64,000 bases of DNA from Gremmenia infestans (taxonomy: Eukaryota; Ascomycota; Leotiomycetes; Helotiales; Hamatocanthoscyphaceae): assembly GCA_032629725.1 (NCBI GenBank), contig JAFEVB010000020.1, positions 952,501 to 1,016,500 on the forward strand, written 5' to 3'. This document shows, piece after piece, positions 1 through 12,319 of this stretch. The notes beneath the pieces are model-generated. The model worked only from the letters and a program-made list of their open reading frames with translations. It was not told the DNA's origin and did no database searches. Each line of letters starts with the position of its first letter. Within the stretch, counting starts at the first letter, position 1. Both the position numbers and the translations under genes were made by a program.

Positions 1-54
1 GACGCCCGCAAATCCAAGGTCAACTCAGCGCATGCTGAAAATCATGGACCAAAT

Positions 55-1897
55 TCATGCATCCGCTTCCCATGCAAGTCTCGCTTTCTCGGGATGTCTC
101 ATCTTCAGAGTCAAAACACATTCAGAATCTTCTATAGCTCCAGAGAGTTCCTTCGAAGCCATCTCGACCGTCTCTCCTGGCTGCGGCACCGGTTGCACTC
201 GATGACGCTGGAATAGACTCGCAATCACAGCCACGAATTCTACTTGTGAGAATTTCTTGCCAGGACAAACTCGCGCCCCAATTGCCCAGGGAAGGTAGCT
301 ACCATACGGCGGCTGCAGCAGTTCTTCGGTACCTGGTGCACCGTTCTTGATGATCCAGCGTTCTGGGCGGAATGTCCATGGGTCAGGGCCCCAGAACTCG
401 GGGGCGTGGTGGACGCTTACCATGTTCAGCATGACGTCTGAGTGTGCGGGTAAAGTATATTGTTTTCCTTGGATTGTTATAGCTGAGGGCGTGCTACCGG
501 TTGACTTTGGTAAGACGACTACTGGTCCATACATACGTGTTGTCTCATACTGTAGAATTGTATTAGTAACGAGCAACTACTAAAAGTAGGGCATTACCGT
601 ACCATGACCGCAAGACATCTCTTCAGTCGAGGAAACAGCTTTTCGTATTCCCAACTTTCGCTATCCAGGTTTTTGCCGATGACGGTGTGTATTTCTTCCT
701 TGGTCCAAGATTGCACGTGCTTGTTGGCTGCGATGAGAGCAGTTGCGTACATTAGTGCGTTGGCTGTAGTATCATGACCCGCAAACGTGAAAATAAATAG
801 ATTCCCATACAGTTCCTCTTCAGTCAAGCTCCTCTTTCCATCTCCTTTCGTGCCTGCCAGATCACATGCACGCACCAATGCGCTCATCAGATTGTTTTTC
901 TGCTTGCTCTCTGTTTTTAGGACCGCTCGCTCCTCGTCAATCATTTCTCTCAAGTTGCGTTTGAATTCTGCAATAGTGAACTTCATCGTGTCTATTTTCT
1001 TAGAAACGTACTTCGCAAGAAATCCAGATGATTTGGGAAAAGCAGAGGAGATAACGACGCCCAAGAAGCTGTCAAGAACGGCTCCTAGAGCAACTTTAAA
1101 AGACAACTTTTCGCCCTTTATGATAGTAGAGTCGCTACTTTCGGAAGGCTGGAAAGAATAGTCCTTTCCAAAACAAGCAGATGTAAGCACATGTAATGCT
1201 ACGGTCATCATATCAGATGCGGTACAGATGATGCAGGATTTTCCTGCAGGAACCCAGGTCTTCAGCATCCCACGTGCCTGTGTGAGAGATGCTCTCCAGA
1301 CGATATTGCTCTATGAAAACGTCAGCATGTAAAGCGACTGAGTAGTGGACAATAGCCTGCTTTGAAAATCCACATAGAAGTGGATTCTAGATGCTATTAA
1401 ATGAACTTACTCACATTTCTCTCATTGAATGGGGGTACTGTGAGCTTCCTGTGTCGCCGCCAGTCATCGCCCTCGGCTGTCTCCAAGTTATTTCCAAATA
1501 CTTTCAGTCCTTGATATAGCTCCGACTTTGGAAACTCCTTATGCCGTTTGATGAGAATCTCTTCGACCGCAGCCCCATCGCCTACAACGATTTGAATACA
1601 ACCTGGAGAGAGGACGATGAAGGCTGGCCCATGCTTCTGATGAAGAGCATTGCGGGTTAGGTAGTATCCATCGGACTTAATATGATTTACGAACTCTCCA
1701 AGACCGAATGGTAGCCGCAGGAGGAGGGGGCCAAGAAACGCTCCGCCCAGCATCCAGAAGAGTCCCCATGGATGAAATGGCGAGAGAACTAGAGGAAGGC
1801 CTATATGACGTGCTTTGTTGTAACTTTGATAGAATTGTTTCAAGTACCACGCAAGCAGGGATATTGCGATGGTTGTTACAACCAGAATGAAGGCCAT
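55..1897 (-). CDS. Cytochrome P450 monooxygenase, three exons
   Basis: Heme-thiolate monooxygenase, probably ER-anchored; substrate unknown. Proposed exons on the minus strand are 1415-1897, 603-1310 and 55-549, giving 561 aa in a continuous frame. The start is the ATG at 1897, which opens onto a hydrophobic anchor (MAFILVVTTIAISLLAWYL). The reading frame upstream of it holds only a TTG codon and then a stop. P450 landmarks are in order: a WRxxR-like DDWRRHR segment, the I-helix oxygen-binding motif AGHDTT (about 338-343), the K-helix ExxR as ETTR (399-402) assembled exactly across intron 2, PERW, and the heme loop WAIGARVCPG with Cys492 as thiolate ligand. The first loop position is Trp rather than the usual Phe. 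Intron 1 is 104 nt and intron 2 is 53 nt. It is divergent from the subtilase gene. CYP family cannot be assigned by eye. Confidence 0.9.
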
Positions 1898-3385
1898 GAT
1901 TGCCAAGGAGATGCTCAATGATCAGGATAAATGGGTTTCTCGACTTTCATGACTTTTATGTCGATGATCCGTGGGACTATATCATTTTGTTCTTTGTGAC
2001 GTCCACCCATCCCCATTTAAAGATGATAAGCTCATCAAGTGATCCATGACGGTTTGTGGTCTACTTGTCGGCCTTAAGTAATTCTAGTTAGCATATGAGC
2101 ATGTTAATTTTCTAGAACACTTTCTTTAGCTGACCCTAGAAGGGTTAGTGTTGGTATCACAGGTGTCCTAGGTATCCTATCAAGCAAGGGTAATCGCTTC
2201 TAACTAGCTATTAGCTGTTGAGACCCAATTCTGTGTGTTGCATTTGTGTTGTCTTATTTTAAGAAGAGTGGATGAAGAAACGAAGAGGTTACCTAACACT
2301 GGTGGTTATGCCTCTGTCGCTTAGTCGTCCGTGCTATGGTCATGTGACCGATGTATCCCGACAATAGGAATTCATTCTTCTATGCATAAATCGCCTCAAT
2401 CGGGGTGATGACAATTAGGTATTATCCTTCTCATCTAATACTGCCTCTGCAATATAGATCTCGCTATCTGAAAAGGACTGTAGTGGATCAAGTGATGCAC
2501 GCAGAACAAATGTGGGAATCCTACAGCAATGTGGATCTGCGACTTCAAAGCTTAGATCTAGAGCTTGCCCACAACTTTGAAGATATAGACAGGCTGTGCC
2601 TCTTCAGCCTCATCCTCACCTTGACTGGAAATTCCCTCCGTGGTACTTCCGTACACCCAACCCAACTCCCGTGATGAGGGGCTGTTAGACATGGCCAGGC
2701 CGATGAAGGACTGTGACGCACCTGCATGTTCCCCACAACTGTTGGAAACTGCACTGCGCATCTACACAAACTGTTGGCAAGTGCCCCACGCTGCTACTTG
2801 AAACGAATCCTCCTCATCTCCCTTCGTCTGCTGAGCTGAGTAGTCACTCCTTCCCAAACTATTGGAATTTAGGATCAAAGCAGATAGTGTTGGTTGGAAG
2901 CCACCTTTTCTTTCAAGTACCAACGTCTTGCGTAGAATGCACCAAAAGTTCGTGTGAATCCTTTTGTTTTAACACTATTGGGCAATCTCATAATATAGAA
3001 GTCTCATTACATTTCATCCTAATTTACTCCAATCCTTCCAAGCAGGAATACCATTTTGTTGGAAAGTAGGTGCTGTACGTACTCAAGTCCTGCTGAACGG
3101 CCGCACCAACGTGGTACTCCCAGCACCAGACCACCCATTCTCAACTCTCTTAATCCTCCAGAAAACTGTGCTTCGAGTGTTGTTATTTATGCCTGATACA
3201 TCGCCTTTACATCAAAAACGACCTGGCAATTCATTTACCAAGCCACACAACTGATCCGTTTTCAATGCGCATGATCCAAACCTCAGGTTGCGTGCATTAT
3301 TACTATTTTGGGAATTAGTCTCCATATATATAACAAAGCTCAGGAGCTGTGTGAGCAAGAGATTTTCGTATGTGACTGAGTCCTT
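1898..3385. other. Intergenic, divergent upstream region of P450 and subtilase
   Basis: This is the shared 5' region between two divergent genes. Open frames at 2405-2674 and 2713-3069 have no recognisable motif or splice-consistent extension. An AT-rich stretch near 3330 (catatatataac) lies about 55 nt before the subtilase ATG and could serve as a TATA-like element. Nothing else supported. Confidence 0.6.
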
Positions 3386-6300
3386 ATGATCATCATGCGA
3401 GCAGCTCATTTATTCGTCCTAGGCGTAGTTCTTCATTTGGCAAAGAGCCAAAGCTTGGGTTCCTCAGAAGTACTAGAGCCGACAATCTCCTCTGCAAGTG
3501 ATACGACATCTTCCTTTCCGAGGTTTACCGGGACCGGTGATTTTGGCCTAACGCCCATCTCCTGGGGGGGTATCTCTCGATCTGCACCTTTCTTGAATTC
3601 AACGACCGCAACCGCCAATCATAACATATCAGCATTGCCTCTACCAACTTCCCCACACTCGATCAGTGAGCCACCGTATAGAAATACATCAGCCCTATCT
3701 TCTGCTTCGTTTCAACCTACAGGAAATATTTCGGATACACCATCGACAACAAATTCTTTCAATACTTCCGAGACATCGAACGACCCCTCACAAACTGTGA
3801 CTTCACTCCCTACTATGGATACCGAATCCGGGGCTGGAACGTCAGCCCCGACTACCTCAGGCTCGCCCTCGTCCGGTACTACAACACCGATACAACCAGC
3901 TCCAGGTTCCGGCAACCAGACCCCTGTACCTACAAACCCTAGCAATGCAACGGTAGGCTACTACACGTTTTCTAATCTTACCACCGGGGCTGTTCCATCT
4001 GGTGACCCATCTAACCCGACCATCACTGGGACAGCCTCTCCTTCGGTTGCAACTATTCCGGTCCCTTCCAATCCAGATTTTGCGGAATTGGAAGACTGGA
4101 AACCCACAACGACTGCGGGGACCGTCACGGTAGATGGAATACCTTTCAACTTTAGTATTTTTGATCGGCTAGCATATCGCCCGCCTCCAACAACCTCCTC
4201 GGATGCTACGGGCTCGACTTCTGTGCCAAATGCAATCCTCATCTTTCGGGCTCTCATGCCTAAGATGAAGGAGGCATCTGATGACTTTCTCTCTCTTGCC
4301 GATATACTAAAGTCGCTGAACGCTGCTATAGCGAATGATGATAGCAATGCTAGCAGTGGGGGCAGTGGGGGCAGTGGGGATAGCTCTGGCGGGGGAAGTA
4401 AGTTCAGCCCCTTAATCACTTTCAATATCTCAGATATGCAGGCGCTGACTTCGGAAATTATAAGGTGGAGGAGGGAGCGGAGACGGCGGCCTGACTAATG
4501 CTCTATCTGGACTCTCCAATGCTTTCCACAATGCATTTTCTGGCAAGTTTCTTTGCCTAAGTTTTCCCATGTCACTAACACGTTCACAGCGGGGACCGAA
4601 GGGTTGGCTTCTCTCGGGGACATGGAACTACAAGAGCTAGATCAATACGGAAGAATTGTCGATAGTATCGACCAAACTAAAACACAACTCTTCGACTGGG
4701 GCGAGATGATCAACAGCGTTGAAGAAGACTTAAAGACAGCCCTGAGCAAATTGCGGGCTTCTGTGAAGGACCCTGTTACTATGGACCTTGCTAAGACCAA
4801 TGCTAAGGTCATTGGGAAGAAAATCCTCAAATCCAGTCAATATGGCTCCCTTGCTTATCTCACAGCAAAGTCTTTCAAGGTGCTCTACAACTGGGACTTT
4901 GACACAGTCGTTACCGCCAAACAGCTTTCAACCACGACGTCCAAGCCTTCTGGTACTACATCAGCAACAACAAAGACTTCTTCGTCTTCGTCCGTCAGTT
5001 TAACAGCGACTCCAACACAGTATTGTATTATCACACGTCGAGGAACTGATATACGTCAATTTGAGGCTTTCATCAAGTCACTTCCTGATGCTGGCAATGG
5101 CGAAAAGATTGTATACCCAAATCTTGATTCCCAAGTCTACGTTACGAATCTAAATGATACCGCTCTTGAAGCAGTCAAAGCAAACCCAATCGTGGACCTC
5201 GTTGCGAATAACACTCCACTCGGCGACGCTGATATCGAGGACTATAGTGCAATCCCACTGCAAAATAAACGGCAAGATCCAAGATCCAAGACACCGATTA
5301 ACAGGGTGCGAGCGGACAATAGCCCCACTCATCTGAATCTCCTCTCGCAATCACAGAAGAATGCTTTCAATCGCAAAATGGCACCTAACAATCCCCCACC
5401 CATTCCCGATTATATCATGTCTGAAAGGGGTGGCGAGGGTTCCACTATATATGTAATCGACACTGGCATTGATCCGGGCCACCCAGTATGTAAAAAAGAA
5501 TCGTTCGCGTCAAACAACATCTAAATTTTCTGTCGGTTAAACTCCTCAGTCAAGATCTTCCAGAATCGCCTACATTACCATTGAGTCACCTATCGTTCCT
5601 GTGTTTGGCCGAAGACACAATGGCTAATACTATGATGAATAGGAATACGCAAACACGTATAATCCGAATCACCAGTACATAGTACCAAACAAGTTGATGG
5701 ATCTTCCAGCCTTTAGGATAATATTGGACCCAACCGCCCCGGATCCTGCAACAGCTGAGTCCATAATGCAGCCCTACGTGCCCTTGCCCGACAACATCAT
5801 GGCCGATGCCAAGGATCACGGAACATGTGTCGCTTCGCTCACAACGGGAGCTGTCAACGGTGTCGCCAAAAAAGCACAATTGGTCCCAATCAGGTATCGG
5901 AATAATTTTCAAAATGCTGCTGCTTCCGCTGTTGAGAATGCATGGAGATGGGTGATCAATGATGTGATCGCAATCAACAAAGGTTCCAAGGGAAATATAC
6001 CACCTCCTGGTGAGACTGTGAATCCCCTTCTCAATACTGTTATTGAACTAATATCAGCCCAGGTTGGGCCGTTATAAACTTTTCTGGCGGTAAGTCTATT
6101 TCACTCAAATTTTTATCGAGGTCTATTGTCCCATATGTTCGGATCTGGAGCAGGGAAAGTCCTCTATCATCTTCTATGCTAAGAATACGGACACACTATA
6201 TGACTCTTGTTCCTAACACCTTTGCATCATACTTAACGGCTGATTCTGATTTAATATAGGGTATGGCTACCCTGCACTTAAGGGTTACCCACAAGAAGAG

Positions 6301-7726
6301 TCGGATGGTCCCCCAACTGGTGAATGGGTTATTTGGCGGGAAATGTTCGATCGTCTGTTGAACGAATGTTGGGAGAACGATATTGTGACGGTAATTGCAG
6401 CTGGAAACAAAGGCGCCGATGGTTACACTTTAGATTCCGATATTCCTGCAACTCTTGGGACCCCCAAAAACGCTTTGATTACGGTAGGAGCTTGTGATAT
6501 AAATGGCATCCGGTGGCCTGGTACCACCATTGAAGACCATGACGATACACGCAGTGGCACCGGCGGCAGCATCACCGTATGGGCACAAGGTGACAACACC
6601 GGCCCCATGGAAAATGTACAGTGTGCTAAACCTGGAACCCAAGGGTTCCAGATGCGGCATGGCACCTCAGTGGCTGCACCTCAAATAGCTGGACTTGCAG
6701 CGTACTTCTTGTCTCTCCCTATCGAAGAGCTCAGCTGGGACGTCCAGCAAAAACCCACCGGACCCGTTTCACCACTAGATATGGGCCCGCCGTTCTTTGC
6801 TCCGGATCTTCATAGGAAGGGAGAGGTTGCTAATGCCATGAGATACTATATAAAGCGAATGTCCTGGATACGCGGGGTGGAGGGGGTGAACGTAGCGTAC
6901 AATGGTGCCAACGAGGACATATGTGAAGTTGTTCCCGGAATTCAGGTCCATCCACGTGGGCAAGCTATGAATGCCACTCTCAAAAATGATGCTTTTGGAC
7001 TCACTCCTCTTTATGCTGAAGATCTCGATCGCAGGGATTCTTCGTCCTTGGTAATTCTACCACGATTACCCATTAATTCGAAATGCTAACTTCTCCAAGG
7101 AGGTGTGTAGTTACACGTCGACATCATCATCCCCCACCTCTAGCTCTGGTGCTTCAATTTCATCCGACACAGCTTCAGTAGCAGGAAGTTTTGGATCGTC
7201 ATTGGCCTCTACTTCGTCGCTCGTGTCTTCCGGGTCGAGTGCAATAACGAACTCTCCTCCACTTTCACCCACTGGCTCTCAGCAATCTTCAAGTGGCACC
7301 TTCCCAACTGAATCGTCTCAACCATCTCAACCATCCCAAATCACTGTAACTCAGTGTAACGGATTGTCATCAGACGGGTGCAGCGTCAGCAACCTCTCAC
7401 CAGCGAGCTCGGCACCCCTGCCAACCTCCGACCAAGACACTCTGAGCAGCTCTCCTCAGCCAGGTCCAACGACCAGCCATGAAAGTCTCAGCCTATCCAG
7501 CCAGTCCGCTCCTTCAGCAACAAGCATCGAGAACCTGAGCGGCTCACAATCAACTTCTTCAACATCGACCGCTGGAGGTTCGAGCGCTTCTCAACAGCAC
7601 AATGCCTCCATCAGCCCAAAGACTACAATTACCAAATTAATTTTTCCGGCACCAGCGACCACAGGGTTTACATCAACACTTTCGCTAGCATCATTACCTG
7701 CTCCCACTTCCACATCTGATCACTGA
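3386..7726 (+). CDS. Secreted subtilisin-like serine protease (S8) with Ser/Thr-rich extensions, seven exons
   Basis: Predicted extracellular or wall-associated endopeptidase. Exons 3386-4397, 4465-4542, 4590-5485, 5643-6009, 6063-6089, 6260-7050 and 7100-7726 give 1265 aa with every phase matching. The N-terminus is a signal peptide (a second ATG at 3395, MRAAHLFVLGVVLHL, is an equally good start). A long Ser/Thr/Pro-rich region follows, then a roughly 100-residue segment resembling a propeptide (YCIITRRGTDIRQF...), then the catalytic domain: VIDTGID (Asp about 654), DHGTCVAS (His about 721), AAGNKG (oxyanion Asn about 843) and GTSVAAP (Ser about 930). The C-terminus is about 210 residues of Ser/Thr-rich sequence, with no obvious GPI signal. 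Odd points: intron 2 (4543-4589) starts GCAAGT rather than GT, and exon 5 is only 27 nt. Confidence 0.88.
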
Positions 7727-8927
7727 TAGCACCTCCAATTCGGTCTTTCTTGGACGGCTCTTTTTCACGTTTAAAACATAGATGTCATTTTCACTCTTCT
7801 AATAACGAGAATTCTTCTGATTTTCATTTACCTTGGTCTGGGATGCTATGTTTGGTGTTTTTTTTATACAAGTATCGGTGATTTCATTAAGAAGGGGGGA
7901 TATTTTATGAACTGCCGGGGCTATGTTCTTTTCACTTTGTCATTTCGTTGCACTTCGCACCTTTTGCCAAGCCGCCAACGACTTTCAAGTTCTCCTAAAG
8001 GTATATTCTTTCTCGTTTGTTGCACGTTGGTAATTTCTGCCAAGACGCCAAATTTCCTATATGACGAGGTTGGGTTTGCGAGCGGTATATGGGCCCTAAT
8101 TTAGACTAAGGCCTGGCCTGTGAATAAATGATTACCTAGGTACGTTTTTGTATGATCTCTGATTCGATAAAGTAATGTTGGCGAAGTGCAGCAAGGATTT
8201 TCGAATTGCTGTTTTTGATCACAGTTTAAAGAGGTGTAGAGAGGTATTACTGCAGTATGCTGCGGTCTTTAAATCCTGTGACTACAACACCAAGCTACTG
8301 TACGTTCTTAGGACGACCCGGCGACAAAACGAGTCCACCCTCCCCTCTCTCTTAAACCCCCTTCCCAGTAATCCATCGCGTTAATCCACTTGCTGGCTAA
8401 TCATCCCATCTCGTCTCATCTCATCACATTACATTCATTACCTAACCCCCTTCGTCTCGCCAATACTAAGGTATGTACTAACCCATTAGGACCCAGTGAG
8501 AAAAGAGTGACGTGACTTTATACTCGCATATAAGAGAGACCCGTCCTGCGATGTGCAACAGGAATCTTGAAGACGTACTCGTTCGGTTTTAGCGTGCTGG
8601 GAGGAGGGCCTGTGGAGGGGATTTTCTGGTCTGTTGCGTGGGATTTGAAAGTAGACTTGAAATGATGGAGGGAACGTGTCAAATAATCGAATTCGTGCAT
8701 GCTTCTAGCTATGGCATCGGGGTAATATTGGGTTGGGTTGCTGATTTATATCACACGCACGGTGATGAGATATATCTATCCATGTATTTCATGACTTTGT
8801 CTCACGACCCTCTCATGCATTGTGTGTATCCATGTCCAACGATCCATGTGTCTGTAGCCCAACATTACCAAACTCCCAACTCCATGTGTCATATCCATCT
8901 AATCAGGTTCACCATACCAGACTTACT
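7727..8927. other. Intergenic between convergent genes
   Basis: 3' flanks of the subtilase (+) and TAH18 (-). T-rich runs follow the subtilase stop (around 7850-7865). The small open frames here (7907-8104, 8175-8384, 8638-8949) lack motifs; I see no gene. Confidence 0.6.
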
Positions 8928-11270
8928 TCACCAAGTCTCCTGCACGTAATGCTTCCGCTTCTCCATCCTCTTCAGCTCAGCCTCCACATCCTCTCTGCCC
9001 TTGGGAAACTTCTCAACACCACCCTCCTCAAGCATAACCCACAGGATAGCTTCTCGAACCGCCTTGGGCATCTTTCCCGAGCTCCCACAGACAACTATAA
9101 TACCACCCTTCGCAATCATCCTCCAGACCTCCTTCTTCTCCCGCCTAATAATATCCTGTACGTAAATCTTCTCCTTTTGATCACGCGAAAAAGCTGTGAA
9201 GACGTGCGTGAGGGCTAAGTGGTGGAACTTCCATTCATGAGCATAGAAGTAATCGGCGCGTTTGTTGCGTCCACCGTAGAAGAGTATCGTTTCTTCGGTG
9301 GCGATCTTCGTGTCGAATAGAGCTTCAGAGGCGCGTTCCCAGATCAAAGCACGGCAGGGAGCTACACCCGTTCCCGGACCGATGAGAATGAGTGGCTTGT
9401 ATGCTTTAGTGGCTTCGAAGCCTAAGCTGCCGTCTGTGAGCGTGACTTTTAGAGGGGTATTTTTAGGCATGGCGGCAAGATAGCGGGAGCATAGACCCTG
9501 GCGCACTTTTTTGAGGACGGTTTTGTATTTGACGATTGCGACAAGGAGTTGGAACTTTATCATGCCCGGAGTTGAAGAGGTTTTTAGGGTTCCGCCGCTA
9601 GAGATGCTGAATTTTCGAGGGCGGATGACGGGGAAGAATTGGGTGGCTTGTTGCCAGGGAAGCTTGACGCTGGGGAAGTCTTGGAGGACTTCAAGGATGC
9701 CGCGACGAGGGCGGGAGGTGTAGTCGTAGAATTCATCTGATAAGGCTGGGTTGGTGAATTCGAGGAGTCGTTCCTTGTGCATGGGGTCATCGGTGTTGTG
9801 GGCGATTAGCTCGAAGAAATATCGTTTGGGGATGGCAGTAATGTCGAGGTTATGGATAAGGAGATCTCGTAAGGTGCTATTAGGGGTTGGAAAGAGACCA
9901 GGAGCCTTGGAGAGGAGGTTATCTGCAAGGTAGAAGTCGGGAGGCGATGCGACGAATGTGACTGGGATGTCTGCCACCTTGTTCCAATCCATGAGATCAA
10001 TCAGAGTCTGCACATCCTCGGGAAAGTTCTTGGGCATGATGTTGATGACATCGCCTGGATCATATGCCTCCTCATCTGAGAGCCCGAAAGTAAGCTGGCG
10101 CACGTCTTGCCAGTGGTTTTCTGGTGTCATACGCTTGTTCTCAAGCATTAAGACATTGAAAGAATTGGACAAAACAATGGCTTTGGAAGGCGGGAAAGTC
10201 GAATCGGGGTCATCGTGAGGTTCACCATCGAACTTCTCCCTTAGCTGATTACATATGACTGGCTCTTCTTCGACTGGGATAGGGAAATCGTAAATCGATC
10301 GGGATGGGGTACGTTCCATTTTGATTTGGTTGGCTGCTTGTTTGGAGGGTTCTGGCGTTTCTGGCTTAGATTGAACTCCAGGTGATTGACCTGAGCTGTC
10401 ATTGATAGCAGGTTGTGGCGATACTGCAGGATGGTGAATCTGGTTTGCTTGGTGGATCTGGCTGCCAGTAGAAACTTGTGGTGGACCTGGAACCTTCTCT
10501 TGTAGCGCAAGAATCAATTTTGGTGGGAGGAGCACTTCTTGCGGGATAGGTGTTACTCCATCTGGTAAAGGATGTAAAGAGAGCAAGTGCTTTCGAATAT
10601 CAGCAGACCACGAGAGGAAGGTTCCATCAATTCTGCAGCATATTAGTACTCGTATTGTCCGAACAGTCATTTGTACAATAACAGCTTGTCATTCAATTGA
10701 AAAAATCACCAACCCTTGATCATGTTGTTCATCAGCCTCACCACGCGGATAAACCTCCTTTGCTCCCAGTTGTTCTAGACGCTTATGGAGTTTACGAGCA
10801 GCGAAATTGAACCTTGATTTACATCAGTGACTATAAGATATACTCTCGTAAAATCACATACTGAGGATAGGAGCTGTCTCCAAGACCAAACGTTGTAAAG
10901 GCCACGTGACTCAGACAATCCGGAGGCAAACGCTTTCTCAAGAGACTTTTCCAGAACTTCTTCGCATTCTGCGGGAACTCGCCTTGTCCAGTAGTGGAAA
11001 CGGCGAATAGAACAACCGTGTAATCTAGGAGTGCATTCTGGGTTGTAAGGAATGAGTACGTTGCTACATCCCTAAGCATAAAACAAGGAGATGAATAATG
11101 GACCGACGTACAATTTCGACGAGATCCATCTCGCTGACCCTGGTTATGAAATGCAGTCTCTCTGCCATGCGCCCCAACTCCTCGGCCACATCTTGACTGT
11201 TGCCAGTCTCGGATCCATACAGGATGAGCGCCTTTCTATTATGTCGTTGGCCTTGAACATCGACAGCCAT
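8928..11270 (-). CDS. TAH18: NADPH-dependent diflavin oxidoreductase (Tah18/NDOR1 type), four exons
   Basis: Passes electrons from NADPH through FAD and FMN to Dre2 in cytosolic iron-sulfur protein assembly (established role of the family). Exons 11112-11270, 10862-11037, 10714-10812 and 8928-10632 join to 712 aa. The N-terminal flavodoxin domain shows YGSETGNSQD (FMN phosphate loop), STTGQGEFP and FGLGDSSYP. The C-terminal half is an FAD/NADPH reductase module with RKFSIS, GPGTGVAPCRA and CGSSGKMPKAV. The protein ends in an aromatic residue (YVQETW), as Tah18/NDOR1 proteins do. Unlike P450 reductase it has no N-terminal membrane anchor. A Pro/Gln/Ser-rich linker (encoded about 10290-10500) makes it longer than the usual roughly 600 residues. 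The donor of intron 3 is a weak GTTGGT. It is divergent from the RRM gene. Confidence 0.92.
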
Positions 11271-12319
11271 GTTTGACTGAAAGCTGTGTTTTGAAGGATT
11301 TTATCGCCCCCATCACTGCTCAACATCACGACAATTTTTCAAGGTCACGGGACCACAGCATAAGTTGAACTATTGAAAAGTTCTAGGAAGGACCCTACAG
11401 TACGAACAATAAATATGAATATAATCATATACCGGGTTCTAGTTCAATATTGTGTTTGCTATTGTAAGTACAGTGAGGTGGGTTGAAAGCTGCCTACCTA
11501 TTGTTCGCTCGCCCTGAATGTATAATGCCCCACAAGGCCATAATCTGTGAATCACAGCCTTGCCGGCGAATGACTCTCTATTTGTTCCAGCAAAAAGGGT
11601 TCTGGAACAAGAGTGGCGGATGGCTGCAGCTGGAGTACCTAAGTAGGTAGGTAAGCAAGCAAGCATTTACACATACCTATACATTAGATTGGTGTAATAT
11701 AGCCCAGGTATAGCAATTTTATATTGGAGTGGAAGCTTGTTAAGGGGCTACCTAGGCAACATTGTTTATTCATGAATCTTCTTTAGATGCTGTATATACA
11801 TGCATATACATATATATAATTTTGATATGTAGTTATTTACCTGTAGTTGTTATATTAATAAGCTTTCCAATTGTGAGATGTCCGAGTGCTTCTCTATTCG
11901 CCCCTTTCCTTACCTCTTTTCATCGTGAATTCCAGCTTACCATTCCATTTCCCCTTTCCTATTTCCCGTGTTTTGCCTGCCACGACCACCACCACGTCAA
12001 GCTAAACCTATTTCATCTCGCTTAAACACCTTGTCGTGCCTGCCCTGTCAGGAAGGGAATTATAATATTTCGCGCGCAGCCCTTTCCCTCCCTTTCCTTC
12101 CCTTCGACTTCACATCAACAACAAGATCCGATCGAGTTCATCCAACTTCCCAACCTACTCAACAATCCCCCCAGACCTCTAGGGCACCAAGCTACCCTTA
12201 CACACTCCCCCAACTTGTGCAAGAGTCAATCAACCAACTACACTCTCAGCCAAACGTCGACAATCTCCACACATTCTCAAGTCCTTCAGTCAAACAACCA
12301 CCCACTCAATCCATCAACC
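11271..12319. other. Divergent promoter region of TAH18 and the RRM gene
   Basis: The distal part is AT-rich with ATATACATATATATAA-type sequence around 11800-11820. The 400 nt before the RRM start are strongly pyrimidine-rich on the plus strand (many CCTTTCC, TTCC and CAACC runs), as is typical of the promoter and leader of a highly expressed fungal gene. Open frames at 11762-12025 and 11968-12348 lie in this leader and look fortuitous. Confidence 0.55.

Noticed and set aside
1898..1918. Upstream start of the first P450 at 1918
   Set aside because: The codon there is TTG and an in-frame stop precedes it; the first ATG in frame is at 1897.
2405..3069. Two open frames between the P450 and the subtilase
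   Set aside because: No family motif, poor start contexts, and frames that cannot be joined by convincing splice sites.
8928..11270. TAH18 gene as a P450 reductase (CPR) partner of the nearby P450s
   Set aside because: There is no N-terminal membrane anchor, and the flavodoxin sequence and C-terminal QETW ending fit Tah18/NDOR1, not CPR.
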